Assembly (NCBI GenBank): GCA_016285185.1
Contig: JAEEQG010000173.1
Location: forward strand, 19,912 to 83,911
DNA length: 64,000 nt
From: Spirochaetota bacterium
GTDB taxonomy: Bacteria; Spirochaetota; Spirochaetia; Treponematales; Treponemataceae
Reading direction: 5' to 3'
Each line of letters opens with the position of its first letter. Positions within the stretch are counted from its first letter, which is position 1. Positions 25,153 to 33,589 of this stretch are shown here, in pieces. Both the position numbers and the translations under genes were made by a program. Below the pieces are notes generated by a model. It saw only the letters and a list, made by a program, of their open reading frames with translations. It was not told where the DNA came from and made no database searches.

Positions 25153-26907
25153 ATGAACACCAAAATTGATTGTGATAAAGCGCTTATTAAAGATATTTTA
25201 AGTGGTTGGTATAGTATTCCAAATTATCAACGACCATATGTTTGGGAAACAGAACAAGTTGAAGAACTGTTAGATTGCGTGAAGAATGCGTCTGAGAAGA
25301 ACGAAGAGCAATACTTTCTTGGTTCGATTGTCTATATAAAAAGGAACAAAGAAGATAATGGTGTTCCATATACTGAATTTGAACTTCTTGACGGACAACA
25401 AAGAATTACAACAATCTTTTTGATTATTGCTGCAATAAGAGATTTTGTAATTGAAAATAAAGAGAAATTTGATTTAGTAGATTTTGATACTATAAAAACA
25501 ACTTGTGAGGAAATAATTTATCAAAAACCTAATAAATATAAAAATATACCAGAGCGTTTGCGTATTGTCTTTGATATCCGTAAGGAAGTTAAAGATTTTG
25601 TTGATGTGAACATAAAAACAACAGGTTGTACTTCAAAAGAAGACATATTTGTTGTCAAATCTAAAGATCGAAATATAAATACTTCAATTAAGCATATGTC
25701 CAATACCGTTTTAATCGTAAGAAAATTTTTAAAAGAAAACTTTTCGATAATTGGCAGCTTCTTACAGTATTTATTAAATAATGTTCTGATTGTATATATT
25801 GCTACCGAAAACTTACAAGATGCTTTTCAGCTTTTTACCGTAATGAACAATACAGGTTTAAAACTTACAAATAGCGATATTTTGAAGGCTGATAATTTAA
25901 AAGCTGTTACTGCAGAATCAAAGCAAAAAGAATATGCCTCTGAGTGGGAAGAAATGGAGTCTTATTTTGGTGATGGATTCGATAACTTCCTTTCTCAAAT
26001 ACGAACAATACTTGTAAAACGAAAAGCAGAGTGTTCTCTCATAAAAGAATTTGATGACAACGTATATTCTGAAAAGCGATGGAATAGAAATTTAAAACAA
26101 TGGGAATCTTGCAAAGCTTTGCTTAAAAGAGGTGATGATACTTTTAATTTCTTAAAGGAATATTTTACTGTTTATCAAAACTTATTTGATAATAATCATT
26201 TTTTGGAAACGAATTCTTATGAGATTTCTAATTATCTTTCATTCATGTCGAATGGTTTTGAAACAGATTATTGGAAAGCTCCTGTACTTATGTATTTCAA
26301 AAAATTTAAATATACCAATTTCTTAAATTTTTTGAGAAAAGTAGATAGTAAATTATCATGTGATTGGATTATAGGACTTGTTCCTTCAATGCGTATAGAT
26401 AATATGAATAAAATTTTGCTTTGTATTGAAAAAACAGATGATACGGAAGCGATTTTGAAATCTGATGTTTTTGCCATAAACAAAAATGATTTCCATAACA
26501 TTATTTCAGAAAATATTTATGGTCGAAAATATGCTCGTTATTTGCTTTTAAAAATTGATTTACTTATGACAGATATAGATAAACAATCTGTTTCATCATC
26601 TATAATTTCCATAGAACATATTCTTCCTCAAAATCCTGATGATTCTAGCCAATGGAAAAAAGATTTTTCAGATGAAGAGCGCGACGAATGGACCGATAAA
26701 ATTGGAAATCTTGCCTTAATTTCAAGAAGAAAAAATTCTTCACAGGGACGATTGGATTATACTGAAAAATGCAAGAAGTATTTTGAAAAAAACATAAGTA
26801 CATTTCCAAGTATGTTGAAAGTTTTTCAGGAAAACAAGGAATGGAAATTGGATAATTTGAAAAAGAGACAAGAACAAATTATTGAATTGTTGATGAAGGA
26901 TATATAA
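25153..26907 (+). CDS. GmrSD-type DUF262/DUF1524 nuclease
   Basis: A 584-residue single-chain type IV restriction-like enzyme. The N-terminal DUF262 domain has PNYQRPYVW (23-31) and DGQQR (80-84), required for nucleotide binding in the family. The C-terminal DUF1524 HNH domain has IEHILPQ with H489 and GNLALIS...N at about 517-527. Family members cut DNA carrying modified cytosines (GmrSD) or act with phosphorothioate systems (SspE). The gene is strongly AT-rich compared with core genes, a sign of transfer. It lies beside the remnant of a helicase gene and downstream of another DUF262 system. Confidence 0.85.
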   Translation: MNTKIDCDKALIKDILSGWYSIPNYQRPYVWETEQVEELLDCVKNASEKNEEQYFLGSIVYIKRNKEDNGVPYTEFELLDGQQRITTIFLIIAAIRDFVIENKEKFDLVDFDTIKTTCEEIIYQKPNKYKNIPERLRIVFDIRKEVKDFVDVNIKTTGCTSKEDIFVVKSKDRNINTSIKHMSNTVLIVRKFLKENFSIIGSFLQYLLNNVLIVYIATENLQDAFQLFTVMNNTGLKLTNSDILKADNLKAVTAESKQKEYASEWEEMESYFGDGFDNFLSQIRTILVKRKAECSLIKEFDDNVYSEKRWNRNLKQWESCKALLKRGDDTFNFLKEYFTVYQNLFDNNHFLETNSYEISNYLSFMSNGFETDYWKAPVLMYFKKFKYTNFLNFLRKVDSKLSCDWIIGLVPSMRIDNMNKILLCIEKTDDTEAILKSDVFAINKNDFHNIISENIYGRKYARYLLLKIDLLMTDIDKQSVSSSIISIEHILPQNPDDSSQWKKDFSDEERDEWTDKIGNLALISRRKNSSQGRLDYTEKCKKYFEKNISTFPSMLKVFQENKEWKLDNLKKRQEQIIELLMKDI

Positions 26908-27392
26908 CCAACCAAACTGACAGCTTAAGATTTTATCTTATCCACAGCTTTATTTACTATTATTCGCACATCTTCTACTACTACTTCATAGAGAAGCTTA
27001 CGCAGGAAGAAAAGCGCGTACTTTCCGAAGAAGAAAAAGAATATAAGAGTAAGCGAAAGCAAATTCAGGAAAAGCTTATCAAATTTGCAACTCGAATACC
27101 TGTGTTTATGTATCTTACAGATTACCGGGAGCATTGTTTACGCGATGTGATAACTCAACTTGAACCAGGACTTTTTAAGAAAGTAACTGGGTTAAGCCTT
27201 AAAGACTTTGAACTTTTAGTAAGCCTCAATGTATTTAACGGCTCTGTTATGAATGATGCAATTTTCAAATTCCGTAGCTATGAAGATTCAAGTTTAAGTT
27301 ATACAGGAATTGACAAACACGCAGAAGTAGACAAATATGTCGGTGGCTTTGATACAGTTATAACTGTAAGCGAATTTGAAGAAATGCGATAA
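26908..27392 (+). pseudogene. C-terminal remnant of a helicase-type restriction protein
   Basis: The frame ending at 27392 is open from inside the GmrSD gene but has no good start. From about 26990 it reads KLTQEEKRVLSEEEKEY, then IPVFMYLTDYRE and a tail with TGLSLKDFELL and SLSYTGIDKH. I recognise this as the extreme C-terminus of large DEAD/DEAH helicases of restriction systems (usually above 900 residues). All helicase motifs are missing, so this is a truncated leftover. The GmrSD stop lies upstream of it with no spacer gene, suggesting a deletion that joined the two. Confidence 0.55.
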
Positions 27393-27429
27393 AATAATAC
27401 TTTGTTGGGAGAGTGGCTCATCTATACGC

Positions 27430-27493
27430 TGTTACAAACTATCTCCTCATAGTGTTACAAGGTATCTCCTTTACATGGAGACAGAGTGTCTCC
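27430..27493. mobile_element. Possible remnant end of an insertion sequence
   Basis: Two direct repeats, TGTTACAAACTATCTCCT (27430-27447) and TGTTACAAGGTATCTCCT (27453-27470), period 23 bp, followed by the inverted repeat GGAGACA-gag-TGTCTCC (27477-27493). Tandem repeats beginning TGT are typical of IS21-family ends. No transposase is present, so this is at most a relic; an operator for the downstream regulator is the alternative. Confidence 0.35.
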
Positions 27494-27525
27494 GAAAAAC
27501 ATGTATCACTTTTTGTGAAAACTAC

Positions 27526-27554
27526 TTGACAGTCATAAATAAAAATGGTATTGT
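27526..27554 (+). promoter_or_regulatory. Promoter of the XRE/ImmA operon
   Basis: TTGACA (27526-27531), 17-bp spacer, TATTGT (27549-27554), about 33 bp before the ATG at 27587. Confidence 0.65.
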
Positions 27555-27586
27555 ATGAACAAGTTTTTTGAGACAGGAGAAAAGGT

Positions 27587-27949
27587 ATGAATGCTTTAAC
27601 GGAGTATGGAAAGATTTTAAGGCATTATCGGATTGATAATCAAATCTTGCTTGCTAAAATGGCAGAAGATTTGAAGCTTTCACCAGCTTATCTTTCGTCG
27701 ATTGAAACAGGAATAAGAAGTATTCCTGTAGATTTGACGGAAAAACTTTGCCAAAAATACGGTTTTGGTGAAGAAATGAAAACGACTCTTCTGAAGGCAG
27801 AAGCTGAAACAAACAAGGCTCTTACAATCGATTTAACAGGAGCGAGCCCGGAAGCTATTGATGCTACAGTTATGTTTGCGCGAGTCATAAAGAATTATTC
27901 TGTAAAGGAACTAAGAGAGCTGTGTGAAAAAATATACAACAACAACTAA
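27587..27949 (+). CDS. XRE-family regulator paired with an ImmA-like peptidase
   Basis: A 120-residue helix-turn-helix protein. The HTH covers about residues 8-60 (LLAKMAEDLKLSPAYLSSIE, a standard Cro/C1 motif), and the C-terminal half is helical. AGGAGAAAAGG precedes the ATG. It is 11 bp upstream of an ImmA/IrrE-type zinc peptidase gene in the same direction. In such pairs (ImmR-ImmA of ICEBs1, phage repressor systems, some toxin-antitoxin loci) the peptidase cleaves the regulator to switch on mobile-element genes. Here no mobile element remains intact, so this is a stranded or independent module. Confidence 0.82.
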   Translation: MNALTEYGKILRHYRIDNQILLAKMAEDLKLSPAYLSSIETGIRSIPVDLTEKLCQKYGFGEEMKTTLLKAEAETNKALTIDLTGASPEAIDATVMFARVIKNYSVKELRELCEKIYNNN

Positions 27950-27960
27950 CAGGAGCTTAT

Positions 27961-28620
27961 ATGACTTTCGATGAAAATTACAATCTGAATGTTGTAAACC
28001 CAAAAACACGTAAGTTTATTGAAAATGCCGCAATGCTAGTTCGGAAATATCTCAAAATTGCAGAAGATGTTCTCTATATTGATGTGCTTTCTATTTTGGA
28101 GTTTCACTTGCACTCCCTTTTTAATGACGATGTAGCATTTGTAATTCCTGATGAGTGGCATATGGGAGAAGAAGCGTATTACGACACTCAGAAAAACGTG
28201 ATTTTCGTTCGTTCCGATGTATATGACAAAGCCGTTAAAGGTGATGGAAGAGCGAGATTTACAATAATGCATGAAATAGCTCACTACATTCTTTTCAAGC
28301 TCTTTGGATTTCCTTATAAAATGGCACTTGCAAGCATTGTGTATAAAAGTGATGCAACTCTAAAGTCAATGGATCCTGAATGGCAGGCTGATACGTTTTC
28401 TGGTGCATTTTTATGTAGCAAAGAATATGTAAAAAGTCTTGATATTGATGAAATCGAAACACAGTGTGGTGTAAGCAGAAGATCTGCAGAAGTTGTATAT
28501 TGCCGTTCCCGAGACATACCATATACCGAAACCGAAATGGAAATGGAGGCGTTCTCTGATTGGTCATACAGTTTTGCAATGCAAAATAATAATCTTAATA
28601 TGGAGGTAAATAACGCATGA
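27961..28620 (+). CDS. ImmA/IrrE-family zinc metallopeptidase
   Basis: A 219-residue peptidase. The zinc motif HEIAH is at about residues 103-107 (TIMHEIAHYIL), with the usual glutamate further on in the segment PEWQADTFSGAFL (EWQAD is the family signature). The C-terminal third has a helix-turn-helix-like region (QCGVSRRSAEVVYCR). It probably cleaves the XRE protein encoded 11 bp upstream. The stop overlaps the ATG of a 20-codon frame with a strong ribosome site. The sequence is AT-rich like the adjacent island genes. Confidence 0.85.
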   Translation: MTFDENYNLNVVNPKTRKFIENAAMLVRKYLKIAEDVLYIDVLSILEFHLHSLFNDDVAFVIPDEWHMGEEAYYDTQKNVIFVRSDVYDKAVKGDGRARFTIMHEIAHYILFKLFGFPYKMALASIVYKSDATLKSMDPEWQADTFSGAFLCSKEYVKSLDIDEIETQCGVSRRSAEVVYCRSRDIPYTETEMEMEAFSDWSYSFAMQNNNLNMEVNNA

Positions 28621-28679
28621 AACCAAGCTATAAATGTCTTTCTGCTTTAGCCGGTGCGGAAAGACAAAAAAAGCTGTAA
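28617..28679 (+). CDS. Possible small ORF coupled to the ImmA-like gene
   Basis: A 20-codon frame, MKPSYKCLSALAGAERQKKL. It overlaps the ImmA stop (ATGA) and GGAGG lies 11 nt upstream, which is a good ribosome site used by nothing else. The peptide is basic and not hydrophobic, so it is not a typical membrane toxin. It could be the remains of a longer third gene. Its last codons overlap the terminator of the small RNA on the other strand. Confidence 0.35.
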   Translation: MKPSYKCLSALAGAERQKKL

Positions 28680-28738
28680 GTTTACTCCAATAAACCTACA
28701 GCCTGTATAAATGCGTGAGCACTTATAAACTCGTTGAC
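28667..28738 (-). ncRNA. Candidate small RNA, minus strand
   Basis: On the minus strand a promoter TTGACC (28766-28771), 17-bp spacer, TACTAT (28743-28748) is followed about 45 nt later by a terminator: arms CTGTAGGTTTA / TAAACTTACAG (28674-28701) and a run of seven T. The transcript would be about 70 nt. It is antisense to the 3' end of the ImmA-operon transcript including the small ORF. The 24-codon frame starting at 28756 lies upstream of the predicted start and is probably not translated. Confidence 0.4.
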
Positions 28739-28830
28739 CTTTATAGTATCACGCATGACCGCCGGGGTCAATATCTAAAAAACGGGGTTTTATACCCTGT
28801 TAAGAATCTTTATTTATAGGTGATACTATT

Positions 28831-29595
28831 ATGGATGATAAATCTAATAAGTTATCAGATACAGTGAATGTTACCATGCATACACTCACTGTTTCGGACA
28901 AGACGGTTTCTTATGCTAAGGTAAAAAGAAACACGGCTTTTATCGGAAACATTGTTTCAACAATCCTTGAACACAACAAAGTCATGGATAGAGAAACATT
29001 GCTTTATGCAGCAGGTCTTTTCAGAAATGCCATTCTTAGTCTTCTTAAAGATGGTAAAGCTGTAGATCTTCTTGAAATGGGCGTTCTTTACATCAAGCCC
29101 GATGGCAGCATTGATTCAGAGACTCCTGGTATTGAAGATGTCCCTAAAATGACTCTTTCTTTTACTCCGAGCGACATTGCTCTGGAATCTGTAAAAGATG
29201 TAACTGCTGGTGCTGATATTTCAACAACAACAGAACCGATTATTGCAAGTCTCTTTAATATCCACACAAAAAAGAGTGGTACAGAACTTTCAATTGGGTA
29301 TTCAGCCCGTATTACTGGTAAACGCTTGAAGATTGCCGGCGATGAAGCTGAAACTGGTTTGTATTTTGCGTCCTGCACAGAAGATGGTACATATAATATG
29401 GACTCTTCTACATGGACTCCTCTTGGAATGGAAAATATCATTGATAATACAAATACAACGATACTTTTCAATTTGCCAGCAAGTATCACGGCCGGTAAAT
29501 ACCGCGTGATTATCAAGACTGCATACGGTTCAGGTACACGCATAAACAAAACTGTGAGAACAGGTGTTTATAGTAAAACTGTTTCCATTGCATAA
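28831..29595 (+). CDS. HU-fold DNA-binding protein with DUF4469-like C-terminal domain
   Basis: A 254-residue protein. The first about 115 residues (SYAKVKRNTAFIGNIVSTIL, then LKDGKAVDLLEMGVLYIKP) follow the pattern of atypical HU/IHF-like DNA-binding domains. The second half (from about 125) is a beta-rich DUF4469-type domain with GTELSIGYSARITGKRLKI and AGKYRVIIKT. Such proteins are common in Bacteroidetes and spirochaetes; their role is unproven, with chromosome structure or adhesion both suggested by the two halves. AGGTGA lies upstream of the ATG. It is the last gene of the accessory island and has its own terminator. Confidence 0.68.
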   Translation: MDDKSNKLSDTVNVTMHTLTVSDKTVSYAKVKRNTAFIGNIVSTILEHNKVMDRETLLYAAGLFRNAILSLLKDGKAVDLLEMGVLYIKPDGSIDSETPGIEDVPKMTLSFTPSDIALESVKDVTAGADISTTTEPIIASLFNIHTKKSGTELSIGYSARITGKRLKIAGDEAETGLYFASCTEDGTYNMDSSTWTPLGMENIIDNTNTTILFNLPASITAGKYRVIIKTAYGSGTRINKTVRTGVYSKTVSIA

Positions 29596-29601
29596 TTTTT
29601 T

Positions 29602-29633
29602 CAGGGACTGGCTGTATGCCAGCCCCTGTTTTT
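29602..29633 (+). terminator. Rho-independent terminator after the HU/DUF4469 gene
   Basis: Arms CAGGGACTGGC / GCCAGCCCCTG with one mismatch, 5-nt loop, then TTTTT. Confidence 0.8.
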
Positions 29634-29665
29634 GTTTGTAGAGGTGTGATAAAATACAAATTAAG

Positions 29666-30067
29666 ATGAATTTTAACCCAAGTGAAAAAGAAATCAATTT
29701 TGTAAATGATGCATTGCGAAAGTTTAATGATGAAAAGGTTGGACCAGATAATCATGTTCTTTTGAACATTGTAGAATATGATGAAAACAAAAATGTCATA
29801 GCCGGAATCCTCGGTGGAACATACTGGGGCTGGATGCACATAGACATTCTTTGGGTTGATGAAAAATACCGAAAACAGGGACTTGGTTCAAAATTGCTTG
29901 AAGCTGCAGAATCAGAAGCCAAAAAGCGAAATTGTCATTCTGTTCATGTAGATACAATGTCCTGGCAGGCTCCTGAGTTCTACAAGAAGCACGGCTACAA
30001 AGTTATAGGTGAGCTGAATGATATTCCCGCAGGGAATAAAAAGTATCATCTGATTAAAGCACTGTAG
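29666..30067 (+). CDS. GNAT-family N-acetyltransferase
   Basis: A 133-residue acetyltransferase. The acetyl-CoA-binding loop is seen as KYRKQGLGSKLL (about residues 72-83, the R/QxxGxG/A motif), with the beta-bulge strand IDILWVDEKY before it and FYKKHGYKVIGEL (motif B) near the end. The substrate is unknown; small stand-alone GNAT proteins of this type often modify antibiotics or small amines. No Shine-Dalgarno sequence is visible; a possible -10 (TAAAAT) lies 10 nt upstream of the ATG, so the leader would be very short. Confidence 0.85.
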   Translation: MNFNPSEKEINFVNDALRKFNDEKVGPDNHVLLNIVEYDENKNVIAGILGGTYWGWMHIDILWVDEKYRKQGLGSKLLEAAESEAKKRNCHSVHVDTMSWQAPEFYKKHGYKVIGELNDIPAGNKKYHLIKAL

Positions 30068-30097
30068 TATTCAGTCGTGTGCTAATCTTTTCAACTT

Positions 30098-30625
30098 TTA
30101 TTGTTCGCCTTCGATTTCCAGGAAAAGAGCTTCGTAAAGCGTAGCAATGTCGCTGTTTGCTTTTGCGATGGATTTTTGCATTCTTGATGCAATACACTTA
30201 AACACGCGATAACCCAAAAGCGGCTCTTTTTCGCTCAATTCTTCAAAATCCTTGCCATTTATCACAAGTGTTCTACAGTCCGTGGTTGCCGTAATTGAAG
30301 CTGAACGGGAATCTTTTCCAATCAGAGCAGCCTCGCCAAAAAATACATTCATCGAATCATTCAGTGTAACAATTGCAATATCATCTCCGTGCGGGGTTTT
30401 TCGATGAATGAAAACTGAACCTGATAACAAAATATAAAGCTCATCGCCAAAATCACCCTCACGAATAATCAGCTCGCCCTTTTTGAATTTTTTTACTGTG
30501 CAACAATCATAAAGCGATTTTAGAATATTTCTGTCCCGCTCATTTTCCGCCGAAAACGATTTGAACATTTCCAATTTTACTAGCCGGTTTAAAACATTTT
30601 CAAAGCTGTTTTTTTCGTCAGACAT
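30098..30625 (-). CDS. Soluble cyclic-nucleotide-binding-domain protein
   Basis: A 175-residue single-domain CNBD protein. Residues about 45-150 form the cyclic nucleotide fold: KKGELIIREGDFGDELYILLSGSV, then FFGEAALIGKDSRSASITA, which corresponds to the phosphate-binding cassette (FGE.AL....R.A.), with the arginine in place. No DNA-binding domain follows. It overlaps the K+ channel gene upstream by 8 nt, so it is made in fixed ratio to the channel. The likely role is an auxiliary subunit giving the channel cyclic-nucleotide control, since the channel itself lacks a CNBD; that is inference. Confidence 0.8.
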   Translation of the reverse strand: MSDEKNSFENVLNRLVKLEMFKSFSAENERDRNILKSLYDCCTVKKFKKGELIIREGDFGDELYILLSGSVFIHRKTPHGDDIAIVTLNDSMNVFFGEAALIGKDSRSASITATTDCRTLVINGKDFEELSEKEPLLGYRVFKCIASRMQKSIAKANSDIATLYEALFLEIEGEQ

Positions 30626-32201
30626 CGTTTTCTCCCTTTATCCCACGTACAAAAATTGCTTTTGTATTTGGTTGAATTATAAAATCATCGTTTGGCAAAA
30701 GAAGCGGATCGTTGCTTTTTAGGGTTTTGACTTTCTGCAAGTTGCTGACGATTGTTTTTACATCGGGGTTTTTCTGTGCCTCACGAACTGCGTCTTTTCT
30801 GCGCTGATAAAAGTTTCCTGTATTCAACAAAAGCCCGATGAGAACACCGCCCTGCTCTTTGAATTCGCCGTAAGTTTTTCCGATAAAATCCTGCGGAATA
30901 TCCTCAATACTTATACCGGAGCCGTCTGCTGAAGAAATCAGCGCTTTTATTACATTTGAATATCCAAGACCACAGGAGGCCGTTGCCAAAAGAGAACATT
31001 CATAATCGTTTGTGAGGATTATTTCGTCACAATGAGAAATCTGCAAATTGTTTTCGAACTTGGAATCTGTTAATTCTGCAACCACATAGAGCTTTGAGTT
31101 CAAATTTTTCATCGTCATAACTGAAAGAACAGTGCGGGAATCTATTTCCAATTTTGAAGAGTTTTTTGAATAATCGGCGATAATCAAAGCGCGTTCAGCT
31201 TCTTTTATCAATGCTTTTTGCATTACTTCAACGTTGGAAAAATCGCCTGCAATATACTGCATTCCCCTGTATTTCGGCAGCGAACGTAATGCTTCGATTT
31301 TTTCTGGTGGAGCTTCATTGACCAAAACAATTTTATCCGGTTTTAGTGTGGAATTTGACTTCAAAACTGCATCGAGGATTTTTTCAAAATCTAATCTCCA
31401 ACCACAAATCAAAAAATGTCCGCTCATGTTTTTCAATCTCCTTAATCCTCTCTCATTCTTGAGCTGTAATTCCATAAATCCCGAAGAAATAATACCTGTG
31501 GGAACTGCCACAAGTCCGATACCTAAAAGTGCAATCGTAGTACCAAGAATTTTGCCCACACTTGTTATAGGGTAAATATCACCGTAGCCAACCGTTGTGA
31601 ATGTTGCAACCGCCCACCACAAGCTGGAAAATGCGTTGTTGAAAACATCGGGTTGTGCTTTTGATTCCACCGCATACATAAAAACTGATGAGATGATCAT
31701 CAGAATGAATATTACAAAAACCGAAAGCCGTAATTCCTGCGCCCGACTTTTTATTACATCAATCAAAACATAAAGTGCGCTTGAATATCTGGACAGCTTG
31801 AACAGGCGGAACACACGCAAAAGCGAAATCGATGAGATAATTGCGGGTGGCAGAGCTGAAAAAAGTGAAATGTAAAACGGCAGTACAGTGATTAAATCGA
31901 TTATCCCAATGAATGAAAGCGCGTATTTTCTTCTGGCTTTTTTTTCAGAAAGTGCGGGGAAAAAATGCGGAGCAGTCCAGAGTCGCAAAATGTATTCGAT
32001 AGAAAACACAATGCTTGCTGCTGTTTCCAAAACTGCAAAGATTTTTTTGTAAACGCTTGGAAGTGTGAATGTGTCAAAAAACACGCAACATACAGTGGAT
32101 ATTATGCAAAACAGCACTACTGAGTCGAATAGTATACTGAGAATATCTCCACTTTTGCCTTTGTCCAAAATTTCAAAAACACGTTTTCTTATCATTTTCA
32201 C
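30618..32201 (-). CDS. Six-helix voltage-gated-type K+ channel with RCK/TrkA domains
   Basis: A 527-residue inner-membrane channel. The first about 245 residues have six membrane segments, an arginine/lysine-bearing S4 (LLRVFRLFKLSRYSS), a pore helix and the selectivity filter TTVGYGD. The cytoplasmic part (from about 255) is a TrkA-N/RCK-like Rossmann domain (GHFLICGWRLDFEKIL) followed by a TrkA-C-like region. AAGGTGA precedes the start at 32201. The RCK glycine motif is degenerate, as in other bacterial Kv-RCK proteins. It is translationally coupled to the CNBD gene downstream. Confidence 0.88.
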   Translation of the reverse strand: MKMIRKRVFEILDKGKSGDILSILFDSVVLFCIISTVCCVFFDTFTLPSVYKKIFAVLETAASIVFSIEYILRLWTAPHFFPALSEKKARRKYALSFIGIIDLITVLPFYISLFSALPPAIISSISLLRVFRLFKLSRYSSALYVLIDVIKSRAQELRLSVFVIFILMIISSVFMYAVESKAQPDVFNNAFSSLWWAVATFTTVGYGDIYPITSVGKILGTTIALLGIGLVAVPTGIISSGFMELQLKNERGLRRLKNMSGHFLICGWRLDFEKILDAVLKSNSTLKPDKIVLVNEAPPEKIEALRSLPKYRGMQYIAGDFSNVEVMQKALIKEAERALIIADYSKNSSKLEIDSRTVLSVMTMKNLNSKLYVVAELTDSKFENNLQISHCDEIILTNDYECSLLATASCGLGYSNVIKALISSADGSGISIEDIPQDFIGKTYGEFKEQGGVLIGLLLNTGNFYQRRKDAVREAQKNPDVKTIVSNLQKVKTLKSNDPLLLPNDDFIIQPNTKAIFVRGIKGENDV

Positions 32202-32257
32202 CTTATTTTTTGATTTGAATGTTTCAAATCATTTTACTTTCTGCGTGTTGTGCTTAT

Positions 32258-33469
32258 TTACAGTTCCTGATTCAGCTTTTCAGCGATACGGTCAATAAAA
32301 TCCCACGAGTTGAGAATTTCTTTGGGTGCAGGATTAGCAAGAGCCTTTAAGTCACCGGTCATAATGCCGTCCTCAATAAGACCTAGCGTTGCTTTTTCAA
32401 GTTTGCGCGCAAAATCCACAAGATCCGCCGTTCCATCAAGTTCGCCGCGTTTTGCGAGCGCGCCGGTCCATGCAAAGATGAGGGCAACCGGATTGGTAGA
32501 AGTTTTTTCGCCCTTAAGATAGCGGTAATAATGACGCTGAACCGTTCCGTGCGCGGCTTCGTATTCAAACTTGCCGTCGGGCGAAACAAGAACGCTCGTC
32601 ATCATGGAAAGGCTTCCGTTTGCGGACGCAACCATGTCGCTCATAACGTCGCCGTCGTAGTTCTTGCATGCCCAAAGAATTCCGCCTTCGCTTTTCATAA
32701 TTCTGGCTACCGCGTCATCTATGAGCGTGTAAAAATACGTTAAGCCTGCTTTTTCAAAATCAGCCTTGAACTCGGTGTCAAATATCTTTTGGAACAGTTC
32801 CTTGAACCGTCCGTCGTATGTTTTGGAGATTGTGTCCTTTGTTGCAAACCAAACGCTGACCTTTTCGTCAAGCGCATAGCGAAAGCAGCAGCGGGCAAAG
32901 CTTTCTATGGATTTGTCCAGGTTGTGTATTCCCTGAATAACACCGGGACCTTTCATCTGCATTATGGTTTTGCGTGTTTCGTTGCCGTTCTCATCGGTAA
33001 AGACAAGTTCCGCTTTGCCCGGACCCGGCACGTACATTTCGCAGTTTTTGTAAACATCACCGTAGGCATGGCGGCCCATGATGATGGGCTTTTTCCAGCA
33101 GGTAACAGCGGGTTTTACGTTTTTAACGTTAATCGGCTTGCGGAAAACCGTTCCGTCCAGCTCAGCGCGGATAATTCCGTTGGGGCTGGGGGTAAGCTGC
33201 TTTAGTTTGTATTCTTCCATTCTGGCAGCGTTGGATGTGATTGTTGCGCATTTAACGCCAACGCCGAGCCGTTTGATTGCTTCGGCGGATTTGTATGTTA
33301 TTTCGTCATTTGAGTCATCACGTGATTTAAGACCAAGGTCATAATATTCGGTTTTAAGGTCTATAAAGGGAAGGAGAAGTTTTTCTTTGATAACTGCCCA
33401 CAGAACACGTGTCATTTCATCGCCGTCTAGTTCGGCAATGGGGTTTTTCATCTGGATTTTTTTATTCAT
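32258..33469 (-). CDS. icd: Isocitrate dehydrogenase, NADP-type (type II)
   Basis: Oxidative decarboxylation of isocitrate to 2-oxoglutarate, in the cytoplasm. The 403-residue protein is of the homodimeric eukaryote-like type: [15 protein letters not shown] at the N-terminus, [18 protein letters not shown], the metal-binding YDGDVMSDM, and the cofactor-loop [12 protein letters not shown], whose arginine and histidine favour NADP. No other citric-acid-cycle genes are in view; in fermentative treponemes the enzyme would serve glutamate synthesis. No Shine-Dalgarno sequence is evident, and a TACAAT lies 9 nt before the ATG, so the leader may be very short. Confidence 0.92.
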   Translation of the reverse strand: MNKKIQMKNPIAELDGDEMTRVLWAVIKEKLLLPFIDLKTEYYDLGLKSRDDSNDEITYKSAEAIKRLGVGVKCATITSNAARMEEYKLKQLTPSPNGIIRAELDGTVFRKPINVKNVKPAVTCWKKPIIMGRHAYGDVYKNCEMYVPGPGKAELVFTDENGNETRKTIMQMKGPGVIQGIHNLDKSIESFARCCFRYALDEKVSVWFATKDTISKTYDGRFKELFQKIFDTEFKADFEKAGLTYFYTLIDDAVARIMKSEGGILWACKNYDGDVMSDMVASANGSLSMMTSVLVSPDGKFEYEAAHGTVQRHYYRYLKGEKTSTNPVALIFAWTGALAKRGELDGTADLVDFARKLEKATLGLIEDGIMTGDLKALANPAPKEILNSWDFIDRIAEKLNQEL

Positions 33470-33589
33470 AATAATGTTATTGTAAATAAAAAAATGAATT
33501 TATGGAAGCTTTTTTTTTGCCGGCTGCACAACGTAACCATACCCTGCAAAGTTGTTTTTATTCGTATATCCTGCACAGAGAGGTATTTG

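Noticed and set aside
14701..28620. Integron cassette array (known in Treponema denticola)
   Set aside because: I looked for attC-type inverted repeats with GTTrrry cores between the island genes and found none; spacers are unrelated apart from the three promoter modules, and some genes face the other way.
28682..28756. 24-codon minus-strand ORF (MRDTIKVNEF...)
   Set aside because: Its start codon lies upstream of the predicted start of the minus-strand transcript and no ribosome site precedes it; the small RNA reading explains the promoter and terminator better.
29088..29549. 153-codon minus-strand frame
   Set aside because: Antisense to the HU/DUF4469 gene, which has clear domains, a ribosome site and a terminator.
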